64,000 bases of DNA from Stratiformator vulcanicus (GTDB lineage: Bacteria; Planctomycetota; Planctomycetia; Planctomycetales; Planctomycetaceae). The translations under genes were made by a program, and so were the position numbers. The DNA is taken from positions 2,767,712 to 2,831,711 of the forward strand of contig NZ_CP036268.1 in assembly GCF_007744515.1 (NCBI RefSeq), written 5' to 3'. Under the pieces are notes generated by a model. The model did no database searches. It was not told the DNA's origin and was given only the letters and a program-made list of their open reading frames with translations. Shown piece by piece: positions 9,972 to 19,409 of this stretch. Each line of letters starts with the position of its first letter. Positions within the stretch are counted from its first letter, which is position 1.

Positions 9972-11621
9972 TCACTTCGGAACATCCTTCTCAAATTGAT
10001 CATAGCCACCGATGGCCAGCAGTTTTTCCCAATCTTCGACCCCGCAGCGATCAGCCCAAGTTGTATAAGCTTTCGAGAGTTCGGCAACTAACTCGGGCTG
10101 TTGTGCAGCAATATCATTCAGTTCGGTGCGATCAGTCCGGAGATCATAAAGTTCCCAGGCTCCCGTTCGAGGACCGGTGCCGACGACGCTGCCCTCCTCG
10201 TGGACCTCGTTGTAATAAGACACAAGTTTCCAACGCCCATCACGCACAGCCCGATTGCCTTCATGTTCCCAAAAGAGGCGGCGATTGGTGGAAGTGCCTG
10301 CACTATTCATCGCGGGGAGCAATGACTGCCCCTCTGGCGGCAGAACGTCGACTCCATCCCGCCGACTCAACGCCTCAGCGTTGGCTGCGTCGAGTATCGT
10401 GGGTAACAAATCTTGCACATGCCCGATCTGATCATGATTAATATACCCGTGAGGAATACGCTCCGGCCAATTTGCAATGAGCGGTGTCGCGATGCCCCCT
10501 TCGTGAACCCAGTGCTTAAACAGTCGGAACGGTGTGTTGCTCGCGTTCGCCCACGGGAGCAGGTATCCGACGTATGATCCCCGTCGCCCCGCAACGCCTT
10601 TTTTCTCAGCCCCCACCGGTTCCGCGCATCCTCCATTGTCGCTGAGAAATAGGATTAACGTGTTCTTTCGCGTGCCGCGTTCCTCCAACGCTTTAAGAAC
10701 CCTGCCAAGGCCCTGGTCAGCCCGATCAATCATCGCCGCATAAGCTGACATCCGCAGGTCCATCTCGTCTTGATCGGCCTCGGACCAGTCGTAGCTGTCT
10801 TCGTGACGCGGCGACAGTGTCACGTCGTCTGCAAAGAGGCCCAGTTCGCGCTGCCGATGCATTCGCGATTCGCGCAGCACATCCCAACCGTCGCGGTATT
10901 TGCCGCGATACTTCGCGATGTCTTCCGGCCACGCGTGCAGCGGCCAGTGAGGCGCCGTGTAGGCAAGATAAAGAAAAAACGGCTGATCCGCTTTGGCCTC
11001 TCCAACAAACTTCGCGGCGTACTTAGCGAAATAGTCGGTGGTATAGAAGTCATCGGGTCGCGGCCAGAACGGCTCATCCTGAAGTTTAATTTGATGACGC
11101 TTAGGATTGAAAAACCGACATGCGCCGCCCCAAATACCGAAGAATTCGTCAAACCCACGATCGGTCGGCCGCTGTCCGTCCCGGTGTCCGACGTGCCACT
11201 TCCCGGCCATAGCGGTTTGATAGCCCGCCTTCTTAAGACATTCCGCGATGGTGGCGGTTCTCGGCAAGAGGTATCCGCTGTACTCCTCCAACCCTTGGCG
11301 CCCGACCAGCGGTCCATTGTACTTATTCGTCGGTTCCATGTAGCCGATCCCCGCCTGATGCGGATAGAGACCGGTCAGCAATGCCGCGCGGGTCGGACAA
11401 CACCGGCCCGCATTATAAAACTGAGTGAATCGCACGCCCCCCGCAGCGAGCGAATCAATATGCGGCGTCCGAATCTCAGAGCCGTAGCAGCCGATATCGG
11501 AGAAGCCCATATCGTCCATCATGATCAGGACGATGTCAGGACGGGAATCGCCTGCGATACCGGCGCGTGAATTTAAGAGCAGAAACCCGACGTTGACCGC
11601 CAGAAGAACACGAAGCGACAT
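9972..11621 (-). CDS. Secreted arylsulfatase (type I, formylglycine-dependent)
   Basis: 549 residues with a signal peptide (about 1-24). The metal-binding start PDIVLIMMDDMGFSD has Asp36 and Asp37, and the sulfatase signature CCPTRAALLTG gives the C-x-P-x-R site with Cys74 as the residue to be converted to formylglycine. Further sulfatase blocks include GKWHVGHRDGQRPTDRGFD and LFLSDNGGCAEP. The enzyme should hydrolyse a sulfate ester of a polysaccharide or small molecule in the periplasm or outside the cell. It lies 27 bp downstream of a GH43 gene in a sulfatase-GH43-sulfatase operon, so a sulfated plant or algal glycan is the likely substrate. The formylglycine-generating enzyme it needs is not in the window. 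Confidence 0.93.
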   Translation of the reverse strand: MSLRVLLAVNVGFLLLNSRAGIAGDSRPDIVLIMMDDMGFSDIGCYGSEIRTPHIDSLAAGGVRFTQFYNAGRCCPTRAALLTGLYPHQAGIGYMEPTNKYNGPLVGRQGLEEYSGYLLPRTATIAECLKKAGYQTAMAGKWHVGHRDGQRPTDRGFDEFFGIWGGACRFFNPKRHQIKLQDEPFWPRPDDFYTTDYFAKYAAKFVGEAKADQPFFLYLAYTAPHWPLHAWPEDIAKYRGKYRDGWDVLRESRMHRQRELGLFADDVTLSPRHEDSYDWSEADQDEMDLRMSAYAAMIDRADQGLGRVLKALEERGTRKNTLILFLSDNGGCAEPVGAEKKGVAGRRGSYVGYLLPWANASNTPFRLFKHWVHEGGIATPLIANWPERIPHGYINHDQIGHVQDLLPTILDAANAEALSRRDGVDVLPPEGQSLLPAMNSAGTSTNRRLFWEHEGNRAVRDGRWKLVSYYNEVHEEGSVVGTGPRTGAWELYDLRTDRTELNDIAAQQPELVAELSKAYTTWADRCGVEDWEKLLAIGGYDQFEKDVPK

Positions 11622-11648
11622 TATTGTGACCCGTCGAATCTCAGAATA

Positions 11649-13148
11649 TTATTCGCGGCGCAACGGCCGATATCTATAGTATTTGAATTTCGCTGTTGAC
11701 TCACCCGTTGCGAACAGGGCAGGGCGCAGTGTCCCGCCCTTCGAGACTTCGGCACTCGGCCACAGATTCTTCCAATCGCCGTCTGCGTTTTTCACCCAGA
11801 AGCTGACGTCCTGTCGATCGTTGACGATGCGGAGCGTTAAGAAGTCTTGCGGCGTCTCGACTGATTGGACGCGATTCGGTTTTCGGAAGCCTTTTTGGAT
11901 GCGACTGACGCTGCCATTGCGGTCGACCTGCATCCCGATCAGCGATCCCGGGCTTGCGAAGAGTATTATGCCTGCCGTTCCTGAACCGCCGACGCGGAGT
12001 TCAGTCTCGATCTCGTAAGCTTCGTCGAAGGTATAGGAGCAGAGAGGACGAGAGCGCCCCGGATCAGCACCTCGGCCCTTCAAGGTTAATTCTCCATCGG
12101 AGACATTGATTCGGTCATGCTCCCATTTGCGATGAAACTGCCAGAAAATACCTGGCTGTTCGCTTTCGAACTCATCGCTCGGGTCGACTTCTACGGCTCG
12201 CCATGGAAGCGACTCTTCGGGCCATTCATCAGGAACGCGGTACCATCCGTCATCGGTCCATTCCAGCGGCTCAACAAGCGTGGCTCGGCCGAGAGTCCGT
12301 TGTCCGTTCTTAAAGCCGTGCAGCATCATCCACCAGTGCCCGCCAGGACCTTCGACCGGCGTACCATGCCCCTTAGACCACCATGCTTCAGTACGATCCC
12401 ACGTTCGGACAATAGGATTGTAAGGCGACTCTTCCCAAGGCCCGAGCGGCGTCCGAGACCGTGCCGCGACAATCATGTGGCTCGTCGAGGGTCCGCCAGT
12501 GCCTCCCATCGCGCTCGTCAAATGGTACCATCCGTCATGCTTTGTAAACTTCGGTGACTCCAGGCACTCGCATTCGATCGTCCAATCGAGGGGGATTTTC
12601 CAGCCGTTATAGAACGACTTTAATTCGGTCGTTGCCCGTGTTCCATCATCACTGAGGCGAACGTATTTGCCATCGTTGAGCATCAGATAGCGAGACCCAT
12701 CGGGAGCCACAACATGTCCGGGGTCGATTAACTTGTCGAAGACTCGCTTCGGTTCCGACCATGGTCCGGCCGGATCGGTCGCCGTCGTCACAAAGATGTC
12801 CCAAACTGAATCAGTCAGCGGGTAATAGAGGTAGTAAGTTCCTTCATGCTTGACCAATTCCGGCGCCCAGACTGAGCCGTCCGCCCGTTGTAAGGCATGT
12901 GTCAACGGCTTCCAATCGCGCAGATTCTTCGAATGCCAGATTAATAACCCAGGCTCAAAATTGAAGCTGGAGTGCGTCATGTAATAATCTTCGCCGTCCT
13001 TAAGGACAGTCGGGTCCGCCCAATTTCCAAGCAAAATCGGACGGGCCTCGGTTGGGCGAACCTGAATCTCGTCGGCCGAGGTGGCATGCATCGCGGCGAC
13101 AACGGTTGAAATAACAACGGCGACACAAAGGAGTCTCGTTATCGCCAT
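11649..13148 (-). CDS. Glycoside hydrolase family 43 protein, secreted
   Basis: 499 residues with a signal peptide (about 1-25). The five-bladed GH43 fold starts with GNWADPTVLKDGEDYY (Asp45, the likely general base) and continues with VWAPELVKHEGTYYLYYP and LESPKFTKHDGWYHLTS, whose Glu is the likely general acid. The last 180 residues look like the concanavalin-like beta-sandwich found at the C-terminus of GH43 xylosidases and arabinofuranosidases (SPGSLIGMQVDRNG region). Predicted action is removal of xylose or arabinose from hemicellulose-like or algal polymers. The start codon overlaps the end of the upstream sulfatase by 10 bp, and a strong GGAGGG site lies inside that gene, so the two are translationally linked. 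Confidence 0.9.
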   Translation of the reverse strand: MAITRLLCVAVVISTVVAAMHATSADEIQVRPTEARPILLGNWADPTVLKDGEDYYMTHSSFNFEPGLLIWHSKNLRDWKPLTHALQRADGSVWAPELVKHEGTYYLYYPLTDSVWDIFVTTATDPAGPWSEPKRVFDKLIDPGHVVAPDGSRYLMLNDGKYVRLSDDGTRATTELKSFYNGWKIPLDWTIECECLESPKFTKHDGWYHLTSAMGGTGGPSTSHMIVAARSRTPLGPWEESPYNPIVRTWDRTEAWWSKGHGTPVEGPGGHWWMMLHGFKNGQRTLGRATLVEPLEWTDDGWYRVPDEWPEESLPWRAVEVDPSDEFESEQPGIFWQFHRKWEHDRINVSDGELTLKGRGADPGRSRPLCSYTFDEAYEIETELRVGGSGTAGIILFASPGSLIGMQVDRNGSVSRIQKGFRKPNRVQSVETPQDFLTLRIVNDRQDVSFWVKNADGDWKNLWPSAEVSKGGTLRPALFATGESTAKFKYYRYRPLRRE

Positions 13149-14548
13149 CGTTTTCCCTCCGGATATTCCGGACCGATCTGCGGCCGGGCGGGGACGCGTG
13201 CGTTTTTCATCTTTTCGTCGAGGCGAGCGGCAAGTTCCGGATGCAATTCGGCGAGATTCTTTGCCTCGCTGGGATCATCCTCCAGATTAAATAGTTCCAG
13301 AGGAGCGTCAGCGCCGTCGCGGACTACCTTCCACTGCCCCTTTCGCAGTGCGCGCTCTTGCTTAAGTTCCCAGTACATGTGTTCGTGCTTTTCCTGCCGA
13401 TCGGTTTGACCGACGAGCGTTGGAACAATGCTGATGCCGTCAATATTTTGGGGAGGCGCGTCAGCGATGCCCGCTAACTCGCAAAGCGTCGGCATTACGT
13501 CCGGAAAGTAGGTGGGCAAGTCAGAATTCGACCCGGCCGCAATATGGCCCGGCCAACGCACGAGCAACGGGACGCGTATGCCGCCTTCATAAACTTCGCC
13601 CTTATTTGCCCGAAAATGGCCGGACGAATCGAGTTCGCCTTCGAATCGCTTCGAAGCGCCGTTATCCGATGTGAAGAATACGATGGTGTTCTCGGCCAAT
13701 CCTAGTTCATCAAGCAGGTCGAGCACCGCGCCGGTTTGTTCGTCCATCATCTCGCAAAATGCCGCGTGCCCACGAGCCTTCAGTGACCACCGCTTGTCTT
13801 TAAATTTCAGCCAGTGGGGATCGTTCTTCGGTAGCTGAAACGATCCGTGTGGCGGCGTCCATGGGACGTAGCAAAAGAACCGCTCATCAGCGTGCTTGCG
13901 AATGAACTTTAAAGTCCGATCAAAAATGACATCCTGAGCAAACTGCCGACGCACGTTGAGTTTTTCATCAATTGGATCAACGCCTTCGCGATCGCCGTTG
14001 ATGCGATGCGGATTGCTGAGCGGCAATTTCTCGCCTGTATCGATCAAATAGCGTGGAAAATAGCTGTGAGCGTGTCGCTGATTGTAGTAGCCAACGAACT
14101 CGTCGAAGCCCTGCCTTTCGGCGGCTCCGGTCGTGCCGATGTCGCCCTGTCCCCATTTGCCGAACCCGCCGACGACGTAATCAGCCTTATGCAACAGCTC
14201 GGCGATGGTGATATCTTCTTCCAGCAGTGGAACGCCACCGTCGGCATTGTCACGGACCGACGTGTGGCCGTTATGATAGCCGGTCATTAATGTGCACCGG
14301 GCCGGTGCACAGACAGGCGCACCTGAATACGCCTGAGTGAATTTCATCCCGTCGGTAGCGAGACTGTCGATTCGCGGGGTCTCCAACACTTTTGAGCCGT
14401 AGCTGCTCAAGTCGGCCGCTCCCATGTCGTCGACCATGATGAAGACGATATTGGGTGGCTCACCCGAGCCCGCCGCAAAGCAGTGCGTGGTCGAAAGGAA
14501 TATCGCAAGCGCGAAACCAGAGCGGAGCAAAGACATCGGCAGACTCAT
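13139..14548 (-). CDS. Secreted arylsulfatase (type I, formylglycine-dependent)
   Basis: The open frame begins with a GTG at 14572; ATGs at 14548 and 14536 are equally possible, and 14548 is used here because it keeps a compact signal peptide (hydrophobic core LLRSGFALAIFLSTTH). Sulfatase features are PPNIVFIMVDDMGAADLSSY with the metal-binding Asp pair, and the signature CAPARCTLMTG, in which the first Cys (C-x-P-x-R) becomes formylglycine. Later blocks include GFGKWGQGDIGTTGAAERQGFDEF and FFTSDNGASKRFEGE. It is the first gene of the sulfatase-GH43-sulfatase operon and differs enough from the second sulfatase to suggest different positional specificity on the same glycan. Confidence 0.92.
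   Translation of the reverse strand: MSLPMSLLRSGFALAIFLSTTHCFAAGSGEPPNIVFIMVDDMGAADLSSYGSKVLETPRIDSLATDGMKFTQAYSGAPVCAPARCTLMTGYHNGHTSVRDNADGGVPLLEEDITIAELLHKADYVVGGFGKWGQGDIGTTGAAERQGFDEFVGYYNQRHAHSYFPRYLIDTGEKLPLSNPHRINGDREGVDPIDEKLNVRRQFAQDVIFDRTLKFIRKHADERFFCYVPWTPPHGSFQLPKNDPHWLKFKDKRWSLKARGHAAFCEMMDEQTGAVLDLLDELGLAENTIVFFTSDNGASKRFEGELDSSGHFRANKGEVYEGGIRVPLLVRWPGHIAAGSNSDLPTYFPDVMPTLCELAGIADAPPQNIDGISIVPTLVGQTDRQEKHEHMYWELKQERALRKGQWKVVRDGADAPLELFNLEDDPSEAKNLAELHPELAARLDEKMKNARVPARPQIGPEYPEGKRWR
13155..13160 (-). promoter_or_regulatory. Ribosome-binding site of the GH43 gene
   Basis: GGAGGG on the minus strand, 6 nt before the GH43 ATG at 13148 and lying inside the last codons of the upstream sulfatase. 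It supports that start and the overlap arrangement. Confidence 0.75.
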
Positions 14549-14803
14549 CGGCGAGGTACTTGTTGCGAGCACAACAGGATTTGGCCCGCGGAGGATACAT
14601 CAACACTATTTTGTGCGTCGACATCCGTGTCAAGCATGGACGAGAATCGCCATCCGTGAATTTGCTGTCTGAGCTGCAATTCGTATCAAAAGCATGGGAT
14701 CGAAAGGCCAAGAGCTTCTACGAATGTATTGCAGCACCGTTCGAATGAAATGATCGCACTCTCGGCGAGCGTATTTGCCGATCTGCCGTGATAATCTCCG
14801 ACG

Positions 14804-15772
14804 CTATTTACGGTCGCCCGGCAGCAGAGTCTCGGAATCGACGACAATCCGATTACCAGTGTTCTGCAACTTCGGCTTGGCCTCGCGTAGCCGCTTCATC
14901 GCATCAGAGTTCCAGAACTTCTTCGAGCATTCGACGTGCGTCAGCGTATCATTTTTTGCCAAGTGCTCGATGCCGTCTTCCCAGACAAACATCTTCTCTT
15001 TCCAGTGATGGAAGCCGAACGACGTGAGCTGATCGAGGCGGGCGACGTGCTTGAGGCAGCGGTGGTCGAAACTCTTGCCGTAACCCGGCTTGAGCGCGAA
15101 TCGCTTGAGGTTTGGCAGTGCATCGACGGCCTCGCCGATTTCTTCATTATTCATCGTCGTGCGATGAAGTTCGAAGTCGACGACTTGCGGGTTGCGACGC
15201 AAGAATGGCAGAGCCTTGTTGGTGGCCGAAGCGATGTCGAGTTCGAGCCGGATCATTTCCGGAAACGTGTCAAGCTGATCAACCTTGGTGCCGTCGAGTC
15301 CGAACAGATGTTTTAGTTCCAGACGTTCCAATTCTTTATGACCATTAAGATTGAGCATGAAGCGGCCCGTGTCATCTCCCTTGTGATTCTCGATACAGAA
15401 AATCTTTAGATCGGGCCACTGCTGGAGGACAACGAAGGCATCGTCCGACAGCGGTTGCTTGAGCAATTGCAGCTCTTTCAGGGACGGAACGACCGACAGT
15501 TTCTTAAACGTCGCGTCGTCGGCCCCGGGGCGTGTTTCCGGTTTCGTTCTGCTAAACGCCTGATGGTTGCAGAGTAAGAGCGAGACGAGATTACCCTCAT
15601 CGTCAAAGACGGCATCGCAGCGTGAAACCTGCGCGGCAAGGGCGTCAACGACTGCCTTCTGTGCGGGATCGGGGGTGACGCCGTTAGGAATGTGCTCTTT
15701 GAGCGACTTGTCGGCGGCGAACGCCATTGGAGCAGCGAGAATTAAGAGTGTCGGAACGCTGAAGCGAAACAT
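14804..15772 (-). CDS. Secreted leucine-rich-repeat-like protein of unknown function
   Basis: 322 residues with a signal peptide ending near AFA (about residue 19). Spaced leucine-rich segments such as LKELQLLKQPLSDDAFVVL, DLKIFCIENHKG and ELERLELKHLFGL look like degenerate leucine-rich repeats, as in many planctomycete secreted proteins. There is no catalytic motif and no cytochrome motif. It is monocistronic: 230 bp separate it from the sulfatase operon downstream and about 190 bp from the DUF1552 gene upstream. LRR proteins usually mediate protein binding; the partner is unknown. Confidence 0.75.
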   Translation of the reverse strand: MFRFSVPTLLILAAPMAFAADKSLKEHIPNGVTPDPAQKAVVDALAAQVSRCDAVFDDEGNLVSLLLCNHQAFSRTKPETRPGADDATFKKLSVVPSLKELQLLKQPLSDDAFVVLQQWPDLKIFCIENHKGDDTGRFMLNLNGHKELERLELKHLFGLDGTKVDQLDTFPEMIRLELDIASATNKALPFLRRNPQVVDFELHRTTMNNEEIGEAVDALPNLKRFALKPGYGKSFDHRCLKHVARLDQLTSFGFHHWKEKMFVWEDGIEHLAKNDTLTHVECSKKFWNSDAMKRLREAKPKLQNTGNRIVVDSETLLPGDRK

Positions 15773-15960
15773 GGATGTAAAAATCCCTGAAAAAAGTAAA
15801 ATAATCTGCGTCCCAGAACGGTGGGACGACAGCGATAGTCAATAATTTTCTAAACGGCCAAGCAGTTGCGAGGTCAATCGCAACCTGGATTGACTGCGAA
15901 ATTGAGCCGTTTATTTCGGTCTGAGTACGCCACCAGTCATTCCAGTGTGATTAATTTCAA

Positions 15961-17268
15961 TTACGCCATAATTTCTTTAACAACACCGGTACTGTCGGCG
16001 AAGCGAGGAGCTTCGACGCCGGAGGCCTGAAGTAGCGAAAGCCAAAGATTGGCGATCGGCTCATAGCCTTTAAATTGATGATGAAAGCCGGTCTTCAGAT
16101 GACCGCCCAATTTGCCAGCTACCACCACGGGCAGGTCGCGATAGCTGTGAACGCGACCGTCGCCCATGCCGGACCCCATCACGACGGCGCTGTTGTCGAG
16201 CAGCGTGCCGTCGCCTTCGGGAATCTGCTTCATTCGCTCGACGATGTAGGCGTACTGTTCGACGTGAAACCGGTCGATCTTCGCCAGCTTCTCCTTGGCC
16301 TCATCCCCTTTTGTGTGGGTCAGCACGTGGTGATTTTGCGGTTTATCAAATACGCCGTGATACATCCGCGGCGTATCCCAACGCTCGGGATCAATGACCA
16401 GCGTGGCGACTCTCGTCAGGTCGAGTTGAAACGCCAGAACAATCATGTCGCCCATCAGGCGAATATACTCGCCGCGGCGCTCCGGAGCAGACTTCGGTCG
16501 CTCGATCGGAATCTCAAGATCGCGTTCCTTAAACTTTTCGGCCGCCTGAATGCGGTTCTCGATCGACCGGACGGAGTCGAGGTATTCGTCGAGCTTAAAG
16601 CGATCGGCCCGCCCCAATTTCGTTCGCAGCCGCCTCGCGTCTTGCGAGACGACGTCGAGAATGCTTTTGTGCGACGGGTCACCGGCCGGATTGCCGAACA
16701 GTCGCTCGAAAACCTGACGCGGATCTTTCTCGACGTTCGCGGCGTAACCCGGACCGATCCAAGAGATCGATTCGAAATAGCGCGTCTCGCGGATGTCCTT
16801 ACGATCGTTGCAGCTCAATTCGATCGATGGAAACAGAGAGTCCCGTCCGACCTGCCGAGCGATTAACTGGTCGAGCGAGACATTGGTCGGGAAGCCGTTG
16901 TCGAGAGCTTCACTCGGCGGCGAGCTCGTCAGCCAACAGCAGCCGGCTTGAGCATGGACGCCGGTACCACCACGCATTGTGCGGTCGAGTCCGGAAAAGA
17001 GCAGCAGGTCTTCGCGGAGTGCTTTCAAAGGCTCGAGCGTCGACGGCAACTCGTAGTCGTGGCCCGACTTCTCAGGATGCCAATGCTTCTGATTAACACC
17101 GTTGGGCGTATAGATGAAGACTGCCCGCTGCGGAGCGCCGCCGGCGCCGGTGCGCACACCGGCTCGAGCCGGTGTCGGCAGCATCATTTCCATCCACGGC
17201 AGGGCCAGCGAGACGCCAGCGCTGCGAAGTACGGTGCGGCGGCTGATGCGATACTTCGAGCGGCTCAT
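15961..17268 (-). CDS. DUF1552 domain protein (Tat-exported)
   Basis: 435 residues starting with a twin-arginine signal (ISRRTVLRSAGVSLALP, Arg10-Arg11). DUF1552 features are present: VFIYTPNGVNQKHWHPE, a SIENRIQAAEKF coiled segment, and a histidine-rich stretch NHHVLTHTKGD near the C-terminal third that corresponds to the HxxSHH region naming this family, although the last His is replaced by Thr here. The function is unknown; the family is nearly always next to DUF1592-type cytochrome proteins in Planctomycetes. The ATG overlaps the upstream DUF1592 stop by 4 bp, so the pair is translationally coupled. Confidence 0.9.
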   Translation of the reverse strand: MSRSKYRISRRTVLRSAGVSLALPWMEMMLPTPARAGVRTGAGGAPQRAVFIYTPNGVNQKHWHPEKSGHDYELPSTLEPLKALREDLLLFSGLDRTMRGGTGVHAQAGCCWLTSSPPSEALDNGFPTNVSLDQLIARQVGRDSLFPSIELSCNDRKDIRETRYFESISWIGPGYAANVEKDPRQVFERLFGNPAGDPSHKSILDVVSQDARRLRTKLGRADRFKLDEYLDSVRSIENRIQAAEKFKERDLEIPIERPKSAPERRGEYIRLMGDMIVLAFQLDLTRVATLVIDPERWDTPRMYHGVFDKPQNHHVLTHTKGDEAKEKLAKIDRFHVEQYAYIVERMKQIPEGDGTLLDNSAVVMGSGMGDGRVHSYRDLPVVVAGKLGGHLKTGFHHQFKGYEPIANLWLSLLQASGVEAPRFADSTGVVKEIMA

Positions 17269-19355
17269 ATCTGCTCGCTTTCTACGTTCCGAATGTTGCG
17301 GAACGGATAGCTCTTGGTGATTTCAATGACGATGGTTGAGAAGCGATAGTCTTCTTTGCGAGCCGCCTCCATAATCTCGCGAACCGTCGCGGCGTCGTAG
17401 TATTCGAGCTGGCGGCCCAGGGCGTAAGACAGGAGCTTCTCGACAAACCCGCGGACAAATATTTCACGCCTCTCGGTGACAAGTCGCCGAAACTCGGCCG
17501 GCCCGTCAAATGATCGGCCATCAAGGAGTGTTCCGCTGGAGTCGATTTGCTGCTTACCGTCCTTCTCACGCCAGCGGCCCATCCCGTCATAGTTCTCAAG
17601 GGCGAAGCCGAGCGGGTCCATGCGATTGTGGCAGCCCGCGCAAGCCGGATTGTCGCGGTGCGACGCCAACTTCTCTCGCAACGTTAGTGACGGGTCTTCC
17701 ACATCTTTAATTTCTCCAGCATTGGGTAGGGGCGGGGGCGGCGGACGGTTAAAGACGGTTTCCAAAACCCACGCTCCACGCTTCACGGGGCTGGTCCGTT
17801 CGGGAAAAGATGTCAGCGTTAAAGTCGCTCCCATTCCGAGCACACCGCCGCGGCGGCCGTCGGGGAGCTTCAGGCGAAAGAAACTCGGTGCCTTACCCCA
17901 CTTTCGTTTCTTTTCGAGCTTTTTGGCATCTTCACCGAATTGTTCGGGATAGGCCGCGTGAAGTTCATCCTTCAGGCCATAAACTTCGGCAATCCATTCG
18001 TCGACATAGGTGAAACCGGGGTCGATCAGATCAACGACACTACGATCCTCGGCCAAAACGGTCTCGAACAGCAGCAGCGCCTCGATCATATAGGGCATCG
18101 TGAGCGTCGCCTTCTCGCCGCGATAGAAGTTACGAAACGCCTTTCGATCGGGCCGGACGCTGATGAGCGTATTGAGATCGAGCCACTGGACGGCGAATGA
18201 CTCGGCGAGTTCAATGCTGTTGGGGTCGTCGAGCATCCGGCGGACCTCCGCCTCGATTCCCGATTCCGTCTGCAGCTTCCCAGACGCCGCCGCCTCAAAC
18301 AATTTTTGATCGGGCATGCTGCTCCACAAAAAATACGACAACCGGCTCGCCAGTTCGAAATCGTCCAGCGGACGGACCGGATCAGCAGTCATGCCCGAAG
18401 GCTCGATGAAAAACAGGAAGCTCGGCGAAGTCAGCACGCCCGTAAGGGCTTTCTTCATGGCATCTTCGAAGCCGTTGCCCTGACCGATCGCGTGATCATA
18501 GAGCTGCATATAGAGGTCGACCTCTTCGTTCTCGACCGGGCGGCGGAACGCGCCGTTCATAAAGAACTGCAGTCTCTGCCGGGCGACGTCGCGTTCGGAA
18601 CCTGCGGAGGGACTGTCGATCAATTGCTTGAATCGCTTGCTCTGTTTGGGCAGTTCCGGATGCTCGACGATTCGGGCGGCGAGCGTCATATATTTTTCGA
18701 GCAGGAGCGAGGAGACATTAAGCACGTCGCCCCGATTCGAAAAACCATGTTCGGCCTTGTTGTCGCCGGGGATGCCGCCATTGCGGAGAAACGGGTTGAC
18801 CGTGCCGTTCTCCGACCAGCTGAGACTGACACCGTCGGGCATTTTGTCTTTGGCGGGCTGAAAGTAATCGCGACTCCGCAACGGCACCCGTTCCGGAAAG
18901 GGATAGATGTCCTTGTCGAGATCAAACAGGTCGCGAATCGTGTTGTTGTATTCGAGCCGGTTGAGCCGGCGAAGCACGGGATCGCCCGGATCGCGAACGC
19001 CGCTCTTGCCCGGCGCTGCAAGCACGTCGTCGATCCAGACCATCATGTCGTGCCGCTCCTTTGCGGAGGGCTTATCGCTCTCCTCGGGCGGCATATTCAT
19101 CGAGTCGATCTCGTCGAGGGCTTTCTTCCACATCTCACGATCGATCAGGACCTTCTCGAGCGAATCAAATTCGCCGAGCGCGAAGTTGGCTTCGGGGAAC
19201 TCATCCGCCTTGCCGTGACAGCCCGTGCAATAATTTTCTAAGAATGGCTGCGCCTTAATCGCAAAACCGTGCTGCAAATCTTGAGCTGCCGACTGCTCAC
19301 TGAGTGCGAAACAGATCGAGATGATCAGGCAGATTGTCGATAGAATTCGAATCAT
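17265..19355 (-). CDS. DUF1587/1595/1592/1588/1585 cytochrome-type protein
   Basis: 696 residues with a signal peptide (about 1-24). A PSCyt-type haem motif CTGCH lies at residues 43-47. DUF1587 follows (RRLNRLEYNNTIRDLF), then DUF1595 (FMNGAFRRPVENEEVDLY), DUF1592 (LASRLSYFLWSSMPD), DUF1588 (ERTSPVKRGAWVLETV and a second haem motif CAGCHNRMDPLGFALE) and C-terminal DUF1585 (LLSYALGRQLEYYD). The order is canonical for planctomycete and verrucomicrobial large cytochrome proteins. Inferred role: a periplasmic or cell-surface electron-transfer or redox-linked enzyme working with the co-translated DUF1552 protein. Substrate unknown. Confidence 0.9.
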   Translation of the reverse strand: MIRILSTICLIISICFALSEQSAAQDLQHGFAIKAQPFLENYCTGCHGKADEFPEANFALGEFDSLEKVLIDREMWKKALDEIDSMNMPPEESDKPSAKERHDMMVWIDDVLAAPGKSGVRDPGDPVLRRLNRLEYNNTIRDLFDLDKDIYPFPERVPLRSRDYFQPAKDKMPDGVSLSWSENGTVNPFLRNGGIPGDNKAEHGFSNRGDVLNVSSLLLEKYMTLAARIVEHPELPKQSKRFKQLIDSPSAGSERDVARQRLQFFMNGAFRRPVENEEVDLYMQLYDHAIGQGNGFEDAMKKALTGVLTSPSFLFFIEPSGMTADPVRPLDDFELASRLSYFLWSSMPDQKLFEAAASGKLQTESGIEAEVRRMLDDPNSIELAESFAVQWLDLNTLISVRPDRKAFRNFYRGEKATLTMPYMIEALLLFETVLAEDRSVVDLIDPGFTYVDEWIAEVYGLKDELHAAYPEQFGEDAKKLEKKRKWGKAPSFFRLKLPDGRRGGVLGMGATLTLTSFPERTSPVKRGAWVLETVFNRPPPPPLPNAGEIKDVEDPSLTLREKLASHRDNPACAGCHNRMDPLGFALENYDGMGRWREKDGKQQIDSSGTLLDGRSFDGPAEFRRLVTERREIFVRGFVEKLLSYALGRQLEYYDAATVREIMEAARKEDYRFSTIVIEITKSYPFRNIRNVESEQI

Positions 19356-19409
19356 TCGTTTTCGGTATCAATGAATCGTGCGTTAACCAGCTTGGGCTGT
19401 GGGAGCTTC

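Noticed and set aside
18306-19241. 311-codon plus-strand open frame antisense to a DUF1592 gene
   Set aside because: No motif, no ribosome-binding site, and fully inside a strongly supported cytochrome protein gene.
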